64,000 nucleotides of DNA from Prostheceraeus crozeri (lineage: Eukaryota > Platyhelminthes > Polycladida > Euryleptidae): assembly GCA_907163375.1 (NCBI GenBank), contig CAJQUW010011519.1, positions 1 through 64,000 on the forward strand, given 5' to 3'. Each line of letters begins with the position of its first letter. Position 1 is the stretch's first letter. The translations under genes and the position numbers were made by a program. The notes below the pieces were generated by a model. The model saw nothing but the letters and a program-made list of their open reading frames with translations. It ran no database searches and was not told the DNA's origin. Of the stretch, positions 1 through 12,414 are shown piece by piece.

Positions 1-2399
1 TTATACACTGGGTGACATGCCACGCGTAATTACGGAGCACCCCAAGCATCCGTGGTTAAAGACATTCTATTCTTCTACGTGCGTACACACGCTTAAGAGT
101 CAGAAATCACTTGATCTGATGCTGTTGAAACATGGGAAATGTTTATGAATACGCGCGGGCGAGTGTTTATAGTTTGCGCGTCGTCTACGGTTGTCTGCGT
201 TGCCGCTTGAACCACGGATGAACCGCTAAGCATGTTCTGTCTTAAAAAACATTGAGTAGGTCCACATAGTAATTAACTGCTTTGTCGCAAGTCGTCATAA
301 AATCCACTTACAGTGATTACAATGAATCGACACAGTGACATAGTATTGTGCATGATCGATATTGCGCTATCATGAATTCATTATTGCAAAAGGCTACTGT
401 GCAATGATTTTTTTCATTTTTCGGCAAATTCCAAGAGAAACACTATGACACAGATAGCTTATAGGCTATCACATGGCTGTGACTTTTTCAATTTCTCAAA
501 TAGTCACACACATTCTTCTGCTGTGCTATGAAATGCTTTAAAGTTGATCGCATGTTTTCTGTCAGATCGATCAACCCTTCTACTGCGCACTTAGAAAAGT
601 TCCATGTGCACTGCTTTGGCCTCGCCATTTAGAATTGCATTTTATCAACTAAATTATTACGCTCTCAACTTGCTATGCACCCGCTCTCCGAACCATAACG
701 TTAGTCGACAGTTCCGACCTGCCTGACACTACTCAACCTGACTATAAATGTCGCACAGCAAAAGACCTCAGCTGTCTGCGGCTTGTCTTTATATCATTAT
801 AACAACATGGGCATGTTGGCAATTTGATTTGATTCTTTACTTTCGTAGGGCGTTTTTTAGCATGAAGGCCATGAGACTAACTATTTTATACGTGTTGCAC
901 ATAATGAGACTGAGAAATGTCTTTCACAGTGAATCACGCGTGAATCACAATTCTACTGAGAGCAGTTATTGCAGAGATGCTGTGAATGGTTCTAGTAGAC
1001 TAATATACTGCACCGAAAACATCGTGCTTTCACAAGTGAAAGCATGTAACTTGAAGCGATGCACTATTTTTGCGTCCGATCAGAATTTATTAACCAGTTG
1101 AGCTTCAAATTGCATGTTTGCCGTCGCACACAGCCAGTCAGATATGCGATGTATCGCAAATCTGGATGCTGCCTCGAGATTTGAAATGACGATCGATGCC
1201 AGCAGATACACACTGTGATGAAATTTCGAATTTATGAAGTCGCTGCCAACGAGTAGCTGCATGCTTACGGCGAATCCTCACTCGTTAGACGTTATTGCTT
1301 TACAGTCTTGAGCCCATCGAAATACCGACCACTTCTGAGCGCGGAAAAATTTCTCTGTTAAAGATGGAAGAAAGTCATTCAAAGCCAAAGAAAAAAAGGT
1401 TTCCGATACATGAATAAGATGAAAATAGGATAAACGACCTTATGCTGAAATAAAATCCTAATTTTCATTCTCGATTTCAGATGGCGTTGTTTTTAGCAAA
1501 AATTACACACGTCATTGACATTTCTAGATCAATGTCATGTGGTTATCTAAAAAAACAACGACAAAAAACAGTGTCTCTTATAGATTAAGACTTAGATTTA
1601 GCTGGTGATAGTGATAACGGCGACATATAGTAGTTATATTTAGATTCGCTATTTGGTTGATTTCATCTCCTACTAATCACTCAACTGATTATTTTAGAAC
1701 TGTCACATGCTCAACATGAAGAGGTGTCACATACTCAAAAGTGAAAAGTACGGAAAATCGCATGTATTTGCTCTTCCTCTGACTGACAACAAAAAAATAG
1801 GTGTGAACGGAAAGCATCAAAGTCTAAAAAAGCAAAACATAATTCATATCATTCGTCCATCCCATGAAGAAAGTAGAACCTGTAGGTAAAGCAACAACGC
1901 GCATCTCACATACTGCAACATATCAAAAAGTGTTCATTTCGTTAATTTAATCAATGAAGTCAGTCTGTCATCACATTGAAGACTAATGCAATCACTAAGA
2001 CTTTGCAAAAAATGCAAACTAACTCAAAAATTGAGCCAAAAGTATATAAACAATTTTTCACTTGGAAACTTAATTCTATTGATGAAATTTCCTTGATAAT
2101 AAGCTATATTTTCATTGCGGTCACGACACTGCAGTCAACTGAACAACGATGATCTCTGGATCCTGAAACATTGGGCAGGTGGCATATTATTAGAAAATGT
2201 AGACAAATTATTCGAAAAGAGGCAATTGGCACAATTAGAAATCTCAGCACCTCGAAGGATATATAGGCCTACTTTCTCCCGAGCGCGTGAAACTAAGCGA
2301 TGGGCATCCTCCCACTTACTTCGGTGAACAACAGCTTGTCTATCGTTGAATCTTGAAATCAACGGTAGACTGCAATGAGGTGACCACATCAAGACCCCT
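1..2399. other. Non-coding DNA, no gene recognised
   Basis: AT-rich sequence with only short chance open frames on both strands. I see no protein motif, RNA gene or clear repeat boundary here. An exon of a long-intron host gene cannot be excluded, because short exons are not visible without transcripts. Confidence 0.5.
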
Positions 2400-2790
2400 C
2401 TCCTGTGTGGTCTGGGATTCCTCAGATTGACCTTATTAAACGTCTAGACCAGATCCAACCTCGAGTTCTGCCATTGCAAAGTCGGATTGCTGTCAACAAC
2501 TCCTTTCCTGAGAGTCAGGGACTTCAGTCACTCCATGAGAGCATCGAGCGTCTTTTTCTAGTACCTCTTTTACCAAGCAGTCACTGGTACAATCATTCCC
2601 TCCACCTGTGATTGATATCCTTCCAGTTTTGCGGAACTGCAGCGATAAACGAGCGCTGTAGAGAAGACCATCATTCCAACAGCTTTCTCCCTAGACTCAT
2701 TCATCAATGGAACTCAATATCTTCGGCATAATTAAATCGCGGACTTGATTACTTTATAAAGGATATAATGCGAAACCCAATGTCAAAACC
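2400..2790 (+). pseudogene. LINE reverse-transcriptase C-terminal remnant
   Basis: Broken plus-strand frames read like the tail of a non-LTR retrotransposon polymerase. Around 2420-2480 there is a QIDLIKRLDQIQPRVLPL-like stretch, matching the usual region after the RT domain where a conserved I-Q-R-A-R block is found. Around 2643-2725 the frame reads NSFLPRLIHQWNSIS, close to the common N-S-F-F-P-R-x-x-x-x-W-N-S-L-P ending of CR1/L2/jockey-type LINEs, followed by a typical terminal ...LDYFIKDI helix. Several stops and frame changes separate these pieces and no catalytic RT motif survives. The family assignment rests on these two motifs only. Confidence 0.45.
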
Positions 2791-4448
2791 TCGTCTTTTT
2801 GTGAAATGTGCGCGATTCTCCCTTAAAATTGTGATAGTCCAATTACCATTTGTCAAAACAAATAAATAGAATAATAAAATTTGAACATGATCCGGTCCTG
2901 ATAAAATCGGATCGCTGGTCCTTCAGGAATATTCCAGATCTATCATTGTAAAATCCCGTTATTGAATAATGCATGCAACGCACATGCACATTTGGTCGTA
3001 GAATATAAATATTCGGCTGTAGCAACAAGCATTTCTGACAAACAATCGTATCTGCCCCTGGTAATGTAGACGCAAAATACCCTGCACGGGTACCAGGTGT
3101 AGGCCTGGAAATAGTAGAGTAAGATATGACAGACAGAACTATGAAATAGAAACTTCATTCCCATGAAAATTTGTCTTGCAAAAATGACATGAGTGCACAT
3201 CTGTGCTCCCTGAGATTGATACCGGTTTCAGCTCATCTTATATTGTCTAGCAGATGTTTTCGATAATATTTTGATGTAGGAGAAGTATTGAAAGAATTAT
3301 CAACCAATGTAATTCTCGCCCAGAGCAACATGAATCTATCGAGAGAATCACCATATTGAAGTGATTTTCTTAGTCCACATGCATGCAACAATGTGAATAA
3401 TTGCGTTATTTAGTCGCAAAGACAATACTTCGGTGTTCTGCCAGGAATGTCCGAATTTTGGTGGGAGATGTTTCTTATGTGTTTCATCCAATAGTTTCAT
3501 CTAGATGATCAATGTCTTATCTTTACTCACCGTGCTGAATAACTGATTTTACTTCAAATACATGTATATGGGCAGCCAATGAATTTATAAATCTGTTGGT
3601 AGATGTCGAACAATACGTATTAACTCATGATTCCGCAGATATAGAATGCAAAGACCATTTATTTCAATAATTACCCTTCGGAGGCGCCTGCCTACATGAC
3701 AGCACAGTGTCAGTGCCAACCACTCTGAATAATTCAAGGTGCATACAATTAAATATTCAGATAATTCATTAACTAATGTTTATGGAATGCGTATATATTC
3801 CAATTTTCAAATTCAAATGGCTATTCATTTTGCAATCTCATATTTTAAATAGATCTTCATAATGTTCTGGATATGCAATCCATACTTGTATGTCAACTTT
3901 CAAAAATTATCTTAATTATCAAATTATAAAAAATTCATTACAATTTGACAAATGGCTTAGTGGACGCCGATTCTAATTAAATAGCTTTCTGCTGATCGGC
4001 GACATCAAAGGGATAGTATACTATATGCAATCTTATGATGAACTAGTTATGTGTTAGTGATGTAGTAATTCTAAAACTATCATCGAAACTTAGTGACCAG
4101 ATGCCAATTAGTGACGAGCGATAATAACGCTATGCGCCAATGATGCACTAAAAAATCCCTCCATTAGTACGGAGTTACGACTTACAAATGCCTTTCTTTA
4201 TAATTCAGTGTCGCCGCATTTCAAGTAGACCCACTGCGAATCATGAACGAGTTATGCAGATTATCTACATTATCATCCGTTTAGAATTAAAATGTATGAA
4301 TAATTAGAAAAAGTGTGGTAATGCATGGTTAAGGTATGGTATTAATTAAGTACGGTATGGATAATTTACTATTGAATGAAAGATAATAAAAATAAATCTT
4401 TGGTTTAAAGAAGCATAAACCTCATACTCATAGAGTAAGGATATATAG
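2791..4448. other. Non-coding DNA, nothing recognised
   Basis: AT-rich sequence without a supported gene, RNA or repeat boundary. Confidence 0.45.
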
Positions 4449-5280
4449 GTAGAGTGTCGACTCAAAAAAGTATCTTTATACCGTGAAAATTTTTATATTA
4501 AGAGATTCAGTTTTTGCGGAGATTACGTTCCCGTGGTGCAAAAAATTATTTGAGAATTTTTAATAGATATTAAATTTTTCCAATTTATATACTACCGAGT
4601 TGACTCCCCGTTGTAAGTAGTATAAAACAAATTGGATATCAAATGAACGAATATTTGTAATAAGCAGCCTAACTAAGCGGAAATCAAGCTGATTTGCATG
4701 GAAATTTCATAAACCGCATTATAATGGGAGTCTTCATGAAAAAGTCGCGATATTATTTTTGCTTTCTTGGCTGAAATTTGAAGCCAAGAAATTTTAATTT
4801 TTAATTAAATTTCACCGGCATTTTTTGATTCACTAAATTCATGTTTCATTTCTAGAATCTGGAATAGTGATGTGGAACCATTTACATCTTTCAAAGTCAA
4901 TTGAAATCATCGTCTTTGATTAGGTGATTTTGCTCTGTCAGTGGCACGTTGCTTGTGATACGATCACGCTTAAAAAAATACTCTTGAAAATACTCTTCAG
5001 CATGAAAGTAATAGGAACATATCGAATTGCTAATTTAACAAACATTAAATCTCCAAGGCTGTCATGACACACTGAGAATCTGTAAAATACCATCATTCCT
5101 TCTGCATTACTATCATGATCACTCAATTCCGTGGCAATTTCTTCAGAGCTGCAAAAAATTGCATATCTCACATTTGGCAACAATTGTCAATTACTAACTA
5201 CATCCCCATCGAGTTCATTTATTAAAATCGAAAGTGTATACACATCGGGGATTTAATAAATGCGGAGTTACTACTCTACC
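4449..5280. mobile_element. MITE family A, copy 1 (~830 bp)
   Basis: The segment starts GGTAGAGTGTCGACTC and ends with GAGTTACTACTCTACC, whose reverse complement GGTAGAGTAGTAACTC matches the start at 13 of 16 positions, so the ends are short inverted repeats. A second diverged copy in the same orientation lies at about 12415-13157; shared blocks include the first ~110 bp (a run beginning GTCGACTCAAAAAAGTATC) and the stretch around 5020-5050. There is no transposase frame, so this is a non-autonomous DNA transposon. The superfamily is not clear. Confidence 0.6.
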
Positions 5281-5366
5281 AAATATACTTACTCTATGCT
5301 ATTATTTATAATGAATAAGCGAAGGCATAATTAAAATCGTAATAATTGGTGTTATCGATTGCTAAG

Positions 5367-5861
5367 CACAGGTGGCTCAAATCGAAAATAACTCAAAAAA
5401 ATATACCAAGCTTGAAACTTTGGGGATAGTATGCACCCATGATAAGTATTTGATGGTTAAAATATGAGCAAATTCTGTCGTGTATTTCTAGAAAACAATG
5501 CAAAAAACCGGTTTTTTACATACTACTCATTAAAGCCGTCATTATAATGCAAAAAATATACCACGCTTGAATCAAATTTTCTTTTTATTGGCATGCTTCA
5601 CACACTATATATTTAAAATTTCACTGAAATCTGTCGTGTAGTTGCTCCACAAATTGTCCTTTTTGATTGAATTTTTAATAATATATACCCGACACCTGAT
5701 TGATGCGTTATGGACGTTATTTTTGCATGCATTTTTTCTAGAAATACACGACAGAATTTGCTCATATTTTAACCATCAAATACTCATCATGGTGCATACT
5801 ATCCCCAAAGTTTCAAGCTTGGTATATTTTTTTGAGTTATTTTCGATTTGAGCCACCTGTG
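5367..5861. mobile_element. Palindromic MITE with ~150-bp inverted arms
   Basis: The left arm starting CACAGGTGGCTCAAATCG and the right arm ending CGATTTGAGCCACCTGTG are near-perfect inverted repeats over roughly 150 bp (about 5367-5515 against 5715-5861). The 4-bp direct repeat TAAG flanks the element at 5363-5366 and 5862-5865, which looks like a target-site duplication. No coding capacity is present. The spacer is about 200 bp and AT-rich. The near identity of the arms suggests a fairly young insertion or arm homogenisation. Confidence 0.75.
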
Positions 5862-5865
5862 TAAG

Positions 5866-7341
5866 GTGAACTTATCCACGATAGTTATTTAAATCTTGAT
5901 TTGCTTTAAATGTAACTAAAAATTCTAGGTTGTTATGGTTTTCTGGATCCCTTCCAGCTAAACTCCATTTGCATTTTATAAATATAGGACTATTTAATTG
6001 CAAATTGGATTCATATACAGCCTACGGGAAACTAGTTGTACGAGTATAAGGTGTCAATGCAAGCGATTCTAGCTCGCTTAATAAATGGATGCATTGAGAC
6101 GAATTAGCTTGTATTGTTAGGTCGGGTGAAATCGGGTGAATGACATGAAAATCGGGAGAAATCACTGTGTGTAAGCGAAATTTTGAAATGTGTGTTCTTT
6201 TTCTTTTGTTTTTTTCGTTGGCTATCAATGAATTATAACATTGTAGAATTATATCTTGTAGAAATTTTTGATTTTCATGCGGTGTATAGTTCTTTACGGT
6301 ATTAACAGTCCACTAAGCATCCGGTAATCGCTCATAATTATATTCTTAACTTGCAATGCACCGATAAAACACAATACATCGACGCCTGATTTCGGAATTT
6401 CACTTGGAGTAGACAAGCATCGCTTTTATGAGGTTTCATTTATCAATCCTTGCATTGGCAAAATGTCTTATTAGCATTAAAGCTCCCCTTGTTTCATTAA
6501 TTAAACAAATGTTATTTAAACAAAGAAACGCATTTCCGCTCGTGTTTCATTTTCTTCTACGCCTTTCTCAACCTAGCTGTTGATAAAGAAAACAAAGAGG
6601 GGTACCGCATGTGCTCGAAGTCATGATAATATACCTGTCGGTTCGTCCATTGTAAATATCATTCGAAATATCATTCTTCAACAATGTGTATAGCAGAGTC
6701 AATCCATTATCGACATCATAGATTTACCTTTCCTTCACATGATCTGAAATGCCATTTCCTCAAGGCAATAAGTGTACTGGCGCAAACTGAGCAGTCTTAA
6801 ATGATAGAATTACTCGCGAAAGCCTTTCAACCGAAGTAGCAAAATGAATGACATGCGCAGTACATGACTTGATTCTCCATCAAGATAATCGTGAGATTGT
6901 GAGGTGGAAAAAGAAAAACTATTTTCATAAATGGTTCTCCTCGTGTCCTTTTATCTGTACCGATTTCGATCAAATCAGATGAGTTTCGTGAACAATTAGG
7001 ACAATCGTGTTGACTGCGATGATAAGATGTTGAGCATGGAAAAGTTGAGAATCACTGCGAAATATGAGGTGACCTAAATTGTCATTGAAGCCAACAATCG
7101 TGAGTGACTTAGGTTAAAAGCTGTCCAAAGATTTTTAAATAAGGAGACCGAAAACCACAGGAGATGCCATAATTAAGACATTCATCCGCGTCGTCAAAAA
7201 AATATACAAAAACCTAGATATAGGCAAATTTCTTCTGAGAATGTATTGGAATCAGGATGCCGAATAGCATTCTTTACGGAAGGTGTATAAGCCTTAAATA
7301 AGTCAGCATGTGTGACGCTACTCAGCCCAGTCATTTTTTAA
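5866..7341. other. Non-coding DNA, nothing recognised
   Basis: AT-rich sequence between two transposons. No gene, RNA or repeat boundary that I can support. Confidence 0.45.
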
Positions 7342-7345
7342 TATA

Positions 7346-7521
7346 CAGACTGTCCCAGATGTCTTTACGAATTTCATTTTTATTTTACAAGAAAACTAAT
7401 AATGATACAGACATAAATCAAGTTTTATTTTGAAAAGCAGACATGAGAGATTTGTTTGATATATGCCCGGCTGCTTCAATGGTTTATTTTTCTTTTTTTC
7501 ATTGCGGCAAAGTTATCACTG
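7346..7521 (+). repeat. Left terminal inverted repeat of the mariner element
   Basis: About 176 bp pairing with 8967-9142 with only a handful of mismatches, long for a mariner but known in several Tc1/mariner lineages. Confidence 0.85.
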
Positions 7522-7781
7522 TTTTTCGATAGATTCTGTAATAATAATGATTGTTTTGTTATCCAATCGAGGGATGCGAGTGATGTTCTTCATTGATCAA
7601 CGCCTGAAATATCTATGGTAATCTCTATCACACAACATTTGAAAGTTATTTTCTACTTATTAGCTTATTATTCAGCTGTCGAGTCTTTGTCCGATATCTT
7701 CATTTTGAAAAATCTCTACAAAATTTTCGAATGACTGTTCTTCTACTGGATTCACTCTGGTTCTTACTGTGCTCTGACGAG

Positions 7782-8831
7782 ATGGATAACTCTGTACGCG
7801 CTCGCATTATTCGACTGTATTACTCATCTGGTTGCTTTCCAACTTCTACCTTGCGTGCGTATAAGAAGGAAACTGGTGAACGGCATCCTCCCTGTACTGA
7901 AGGCAGAATTCGAAATCTCGTCAAGAAATTTGAAACTTCTTCGAAAATTCAAGACCTCCCCAAATCAGGGCGACATTCATTAAGTGGTGATCGTGCTCTG
8001 ACTGCTTATGGAGCAGTGGAAGAACGAAAATCAAAGAACAATTTTGGAATCTGCCCTGTGCGCGAGGTTGCTGAGGTATCCGAGATTTCCAAAAGCTCTG
8101 TGCACAGAATAATGAGAAACGATTTGCATTTGAAACCTCACCGTCCTCAATTTGTTCAAGAACTGTTTCCAGCTGATTTTCAGAAGCGCTTGGAATTTGT
8201 CGACTTAATGATCGAAAAGTTCGGAAGTGACTTTAGTGACATTCTGTTTACAGATGAAGCTCACTTTCATCTTTCCGAAGAAACGTCTTCGTTGACTGGT
8301 GCTGTTTGGGTTGATAGCCAATCCTCAAATTCGCATGCCCAAACCTTTACACAGTTCAAGGTTGACGGTTTGGGTAGGTCTCAACAGGCGATATGTTATA
8401 CCGCCTTATTTCTTCGATGGAAGTGTCACTTCTGCTTCGTATCTTGAAATGTTGGAGTCTCACTGCATTCCCCTCTTGAAATCAAAAAGAATTATGTCTC
8501 GGACTGTATTCCAACAATATGGTGCGCCCCCGCATATTGGAAAAAAGGTGAAATTGTTTTTGCAAGAGAATTTCAAAGATCGAGTCATAAGTCGTCACTT
8601 TGATTTCCACTGGCCAGCACGCTCTCCTGACATCACCCCTTGGATTATTGGTTTTGGGGTCATGTCAAGAATCAGGTATACAAGAAAAAGATGACAAGTT
8701 TGGTTGAATTAAAAGGAAGGATTACTGATGTGTGTTCGACAATTGATCAAGAGATGTTGGCAATAGTTATCGATTCTTTGCCCGGCAGACTTTACCAACT
8801 GAAATTGAACAAAGGTCATCAACTTACTTGA
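7782..8831 (+). pseudogene. Mariner-like transposase, DD41D type, decayed
   Basis: The likely start is the ATG at 7782 (MDNSVRARIIRLYYSSG). An N-terminal helix-turn-helix region, with a TALEN-like order of two HTH motifs, runs to about 8160. The first catalytic Asp lies in LFTDEAHFHL (about 8250). The frame then shifts near 8295, and the second catalytic block reads FQQYGAPPHIG where QQDGAPPH is expected, so the second catalytic Asp is Tyr. A second frame change near 8640 precedes MDYWFWGHVKNQVY with the third Asp. The spacing between the second and third catalytic positions is 41 residues, the DD41D arrangement. At least two frameshifts plus the catalytic substitution make it inactive. Confidence 0.85.
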
Positions 8832-8966
8832 AACTGCTCGTAAGTGTTGAAATATAGTTTTATTCATGTTGGTATTATGTTTGTTTTTTCATACAGGATA
8901 TAATTTGAAAGGAAAACGCAATTGTATTAGAAAATTATTATCAGAAAAACAATTATTATAAAAATA

Positions 8967-9142
8967 CAGTGATAACTTTGCCGCAATGAAAAAAAGAAAA
9001 ATAAACCATTGAAGCAGCCGGGCATATATCTAACAAATCTCTCATGTCTGCTTTTCAAAATAAAACTTGATTCATGTCTGTATCATTATTAGTTTTCTTG
9101 AAAAATAAAAATGAAATTCGTAGAGACATCTGAGACAGCCTG
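8967..9142 (-). repeat. Right terminal inverted repeat of the mariner element
   Basis: Reverse complement of 7346-7521, carrying the matching CAGTGATAACTTTGCCGC inner end. Confidence 0.85.
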
Positions 9143-9144
9143 GG

Positions 9145-10320
9145 TACATACACAACTCTTGAAAACCGCTTCCTATTTTTTTAGGTGTGCTAGCATTAGC
9201 CACCATTTCTTTTCGACAAAAAACGTCTTCTTCGTAGAAGAAAATGACGAATGAAGTTAGCCAAGGTCATTATAAGTCATCACCAGGGCAATGTTTTTAT
9301 GACATGTCATATTTTTGTCATATTTTCTGTGTCTGATCATATTAAGTCATATTTTGGTCATTTTTCTGTAGTTTTAGACTGTTAGAGTTGCCGTGAAGAG
9401 GGAATAGAAAATGACCGATGCTTGCAGAATGACGCAATATTGGTCTTCTCAGCAGCGCGATGCAGTCTGAGGACAGTTCCAATGCATGCATTGCATAGAC
9501 ATGTGAATGTTACCGGCGGCGTCAGGATTGGCTCTTTTGGCGTCTGCCTTTCCTTGCCAGTCAAGCGCTGCTTCGGTACAGCATTCTTCTCATTGTTGAA
9601 GAAGATGCTATGCAAAGAAAGGCTTTTTTGCCATCAAATGCAGTAAATTGCATTACTGTTTTGTACAACAAGCTGTAGATACGTATACTGTGGCAAAAGT
9701 TTGAAATAAAACGTTTTGTTTGTCACAAATTAAACTCTTTAACTTTTTGCCCTAAAATGGAAACATAATTTTTGCTACATGTCAAGATTAAATCTTACTA
9801 AATTGCAATTTAAGTTTTTTAGGTCATATCTTTTCGAGCTTTAGGTCATAAAAAATTGCCCAAATCATCACTCGTCAACCAAAACTTGCAATCTTACTAA
9901 ATTTCCTCAAAATGAATGTGCAAGCAATTTATTTCACATGTAGCAAATACTATTTGAAGCGGTCCAATCACCACGATGTGAATCTAGTTTGGTCATTTTC
10001 AAAAAAGTGCCAATCAAACCAATGGTGCAAATGCCAATTTGAAGTGTGGCAGCATGTTCTGTCCCCTCAATTATAGGCAAACCTACATGTTGCATGTAGA
10101 GATGGGAATAAACTTGCATGCATCATTGGTTTGTTTAGCATAACTGATTTTCAAAATGACTGGGCTAACTTCTTAGTCCGGCCACATGACCAACTCTATG
10201 GAACACTATAGACTGACAATGCCTTCAGAAAGACGGAAAATCCTGAAATAATGTAGAATACTGTCTTGCGTAAATGTATGATTAAGTGCTGCAATGTCGT
10301 CACATTTGATTTTACTGCTG
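9145..10320. other. Non-coding DNA with short GTCAT-rich stretch
   Basis: Between 9265 and 9365, and again near 9820-9850, variants of GTCATATTTT recur several times, giving a loose simple-repeat region. No gene or mobile-element ends recognised. Confidence 0.4.
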
Positions 10321-10756
10321 TACACTGTAAGCTGTTGACCGACAATCATCCTACAAAATTACTGACAAAATCAACCGACAATTGTCACCTCCCATATCCT
10401 GCGATATCCGACGAATTTGCAGGTTCTCCACGGACATCGAAACAAATGCCTTGTATGCAAATTTACTAAACAAAACCTGTTGAACATTGATTGATTTTTT
10501 CGATTAGTGATTGCTTGACTTTTGGGCAATCTGTATTATTGTGCGACAAAACAATGACTTATTTTGTCATAATCTAATTAGTCACCTACATTTTTGATGA
10601 AATTTAAGCTATAATTCATTGCTATTCACTTTGTCGCTTTTTGTCAGATATTGTAGGTGTTCAGTGGCAATCATCCTACAAGAACTAACAATGACCGACA
10701 GAATAGATTTTGTAGGATAAATATCTGTCAATTGTCAGTCAACGGTTTACAGTGTA
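10321..10756. mobile_element. MITE with TACACTGTAA ends (436 bp)
   Basis: The left end TACACTGTAAGCTGTTGACC and the right end (reverse complement TACACTGTAAACCGTTGACT) are inverted repeats. Subterminal pieces TGACCGACAAT / ATCCTACAAAAT also recur inverted at both ends. The TA at each border fits a Tc1/mariner-type target duplication. There is no coding frame. Confidence 0.7.
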
Positions 10757-11397
10757 GCTCTTAATGATGACGTGTAGGGGAACCAAATGTCTTAAAAGAT
10801 GTAGATAAATATATTAGTGCTTGATACTTATGAATGATAAAGCAAAAAGCTCTGATGAGCAATCGATCCCCAAAAGCAAACTTTTGATCGTGCAATGTGA
10901 ATGACAGAGTGCTACCAAATTCTGCATCTCTTTCACATGGCTTCAAGTTACCAACGTAATGGAAATTAAATCATCCAAAAACAATCTCAAAAGAGATCCG
11001 TCTGCAGGGGATTTCGACAACACAACTGCCAGCGGGGAAAAGACATTCTGTGCATGCACAGAGCTGATAATGTGAATTTTCTTGCGATCTGGAGCAGTAG
11101 AATTTCGCCTCCTTCACTTCCGAGAAAAAGCATCGATTCCGATCCACTACGAGACTCTTGAAGCTCTCCGCTCCGAGATAAGAATCAGCTCTGCTCTAGA
11201 TTCTCTCTCTAGATTCATGCTGTAGGCCTATTCGATCTGATTACACTTACGCAGCATGAACATGGTGATGCTAGATGTCAGTCAACATCCATTCATAGTC
11301 GCTTTCATTAGAAAGCTTAGCAGTAACTTTGCAGTTGTGCATTAATCTATTAAATGCTCTTTTTTAGATCGGGTTGTACCGTAGAGTAAGTATCGAG
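10757..11397. other. Non-coding DNA, nothing recognised
   Basis: Spacer between two MITEs. Around 11150-11220 there are a few CTCTAGATTC-like short repeats. No gene seen. Confidence 0.4.
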
Positions 11398-12414
11398 TAC
11401 ATTGTAAATCGATGGATACGAAAATTACATACAAACATATACCAAAATCACATACAATTTGAAACTAACATCTGATATGAAACTCTCGTATGTTTGCAGA
11501 GATCTGGTATGTTTTACATACTACATCTCACTTACTTTCGTATGTAATTGGTATGTAGCGGTAAAAACTAGTCTATCTGTGATTTTCCTGTTTTACACTG
11601 AAATACGAATTGTTGGTATGTTTTATATACGAGACCCGATGCAAATTCATCCTTATTCGTATGCCTCTAGTATGCATTTCGTATGTGCAGCTTTAAGTCA
11701 CATAGCAAAAAAATACATGTATTACATACTACTATCAAATAGCTTTTTCGGTAATACCAGTCGTGAATTTTTTTGTTTGATAGAGTGATATGTAACTAGA
11801 TTAGATTTATTGTGAATTTTATGCTCCACGAAATTGTAGTCGTTGCTACCTGTCCAGCAACATTAACAGGCTTTACTTTATGATTTTATTAGCTCTACTT
11901 TATGAACCAAGTTGATAAACATCAACTTATTCTAACGATATCTTTTGTGACATTTTGTTGACTCATATATCTCAAACATAACTATTTTTGCGTTCATGAA
12001 TTATAATGTGTTTTTATTTTGGATTGATGCTTAATTTCAAAATTACATAGTGCACAATTGTTGATGGTTGAATACCTATTGATTATTCATGAAATGCCTC
12101 AGACTTACGTGTATTAAAATCGAATTCAGTATTGAATGCATGACTTTTGAATGTCATTATCTCACTACTTACAGAACAGTGGTAACATTAGTGTGATCTT
12201 TATTGACAAAAGGCCTTAAATCAACATACTTTGGACATGATTTATGCTTTCTATTAACATTGTGCTGGCATGGCTTTAGTATGTAAAGCATGGCACACTT
12301 GAAATAACATACGAAAAGCTTACAAATATATACCAAGAGAATACAGAAATATACCAAAAAATATTTTGGTATGCATCCTTCGTATGTGATTGTTATTGAG
12401 CGATTTACAGTGTA
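11398..12414. mobile_element. MITE with TACAYTGTAAATCG ends (~1.0 kb)
   Basis: The left end reads TACATTGTAAATCG and the right end, reverse-complemented, TACACTGTAAATCG, with TA at both borders. The interior is rich in scattered GTATGT/ACATAC hexamers in both orientations. The end sequence resembles the 10321-10756 MITE, so both may use the same transposase. The family A MITE copy 2 begins directly at its right border, and a GTAGAGTAAG stretch just left of its left border resembles the start of family A, so this element may have inserted into the end of that copy. Confidence 0.6.

Larger units (their letters stand above)
7344..9144 (+). mobile_element. Mariner-type (DD41D) DNA transposon, 1.8 kb
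   Basis: Two ~176-bp terminal inverted repeats (7346-7521 and 8967-9142) flank a decayed transposase gene. The outer ends read CAGACTGTCCCAGATGTC on the left and, reverse-complemented, CAGGCTGTCTCAGATGTC on the right. The inner ends (GGCAAAGTTATCACTG) are identical. TA dinucleotides at 7342-7343 and 9145-9146 fit the TA target duplication of the Tc1/mariner superfamily. The element is complete in outline but no longer coding, so its movement would need a transposase supplied elsewhere. Confidence 0.85.

Noticed and set aside
748-1101. 117-aa plus-strand frame
   Set aside because: No motif, no promoter or splice context, and composition like surrounding non-coding DNA.
9382-9646. Overlapping frames on both strands (77 and 74 aa)
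   Set aside because: Mutually antisense, without motifs. At most one could be coding and neither is supported.
11459-11788. 109-aa frame
   Set aside because: It lies inside a non-autonomous MITE and is a chance frame in GTATGT-rich sequence.
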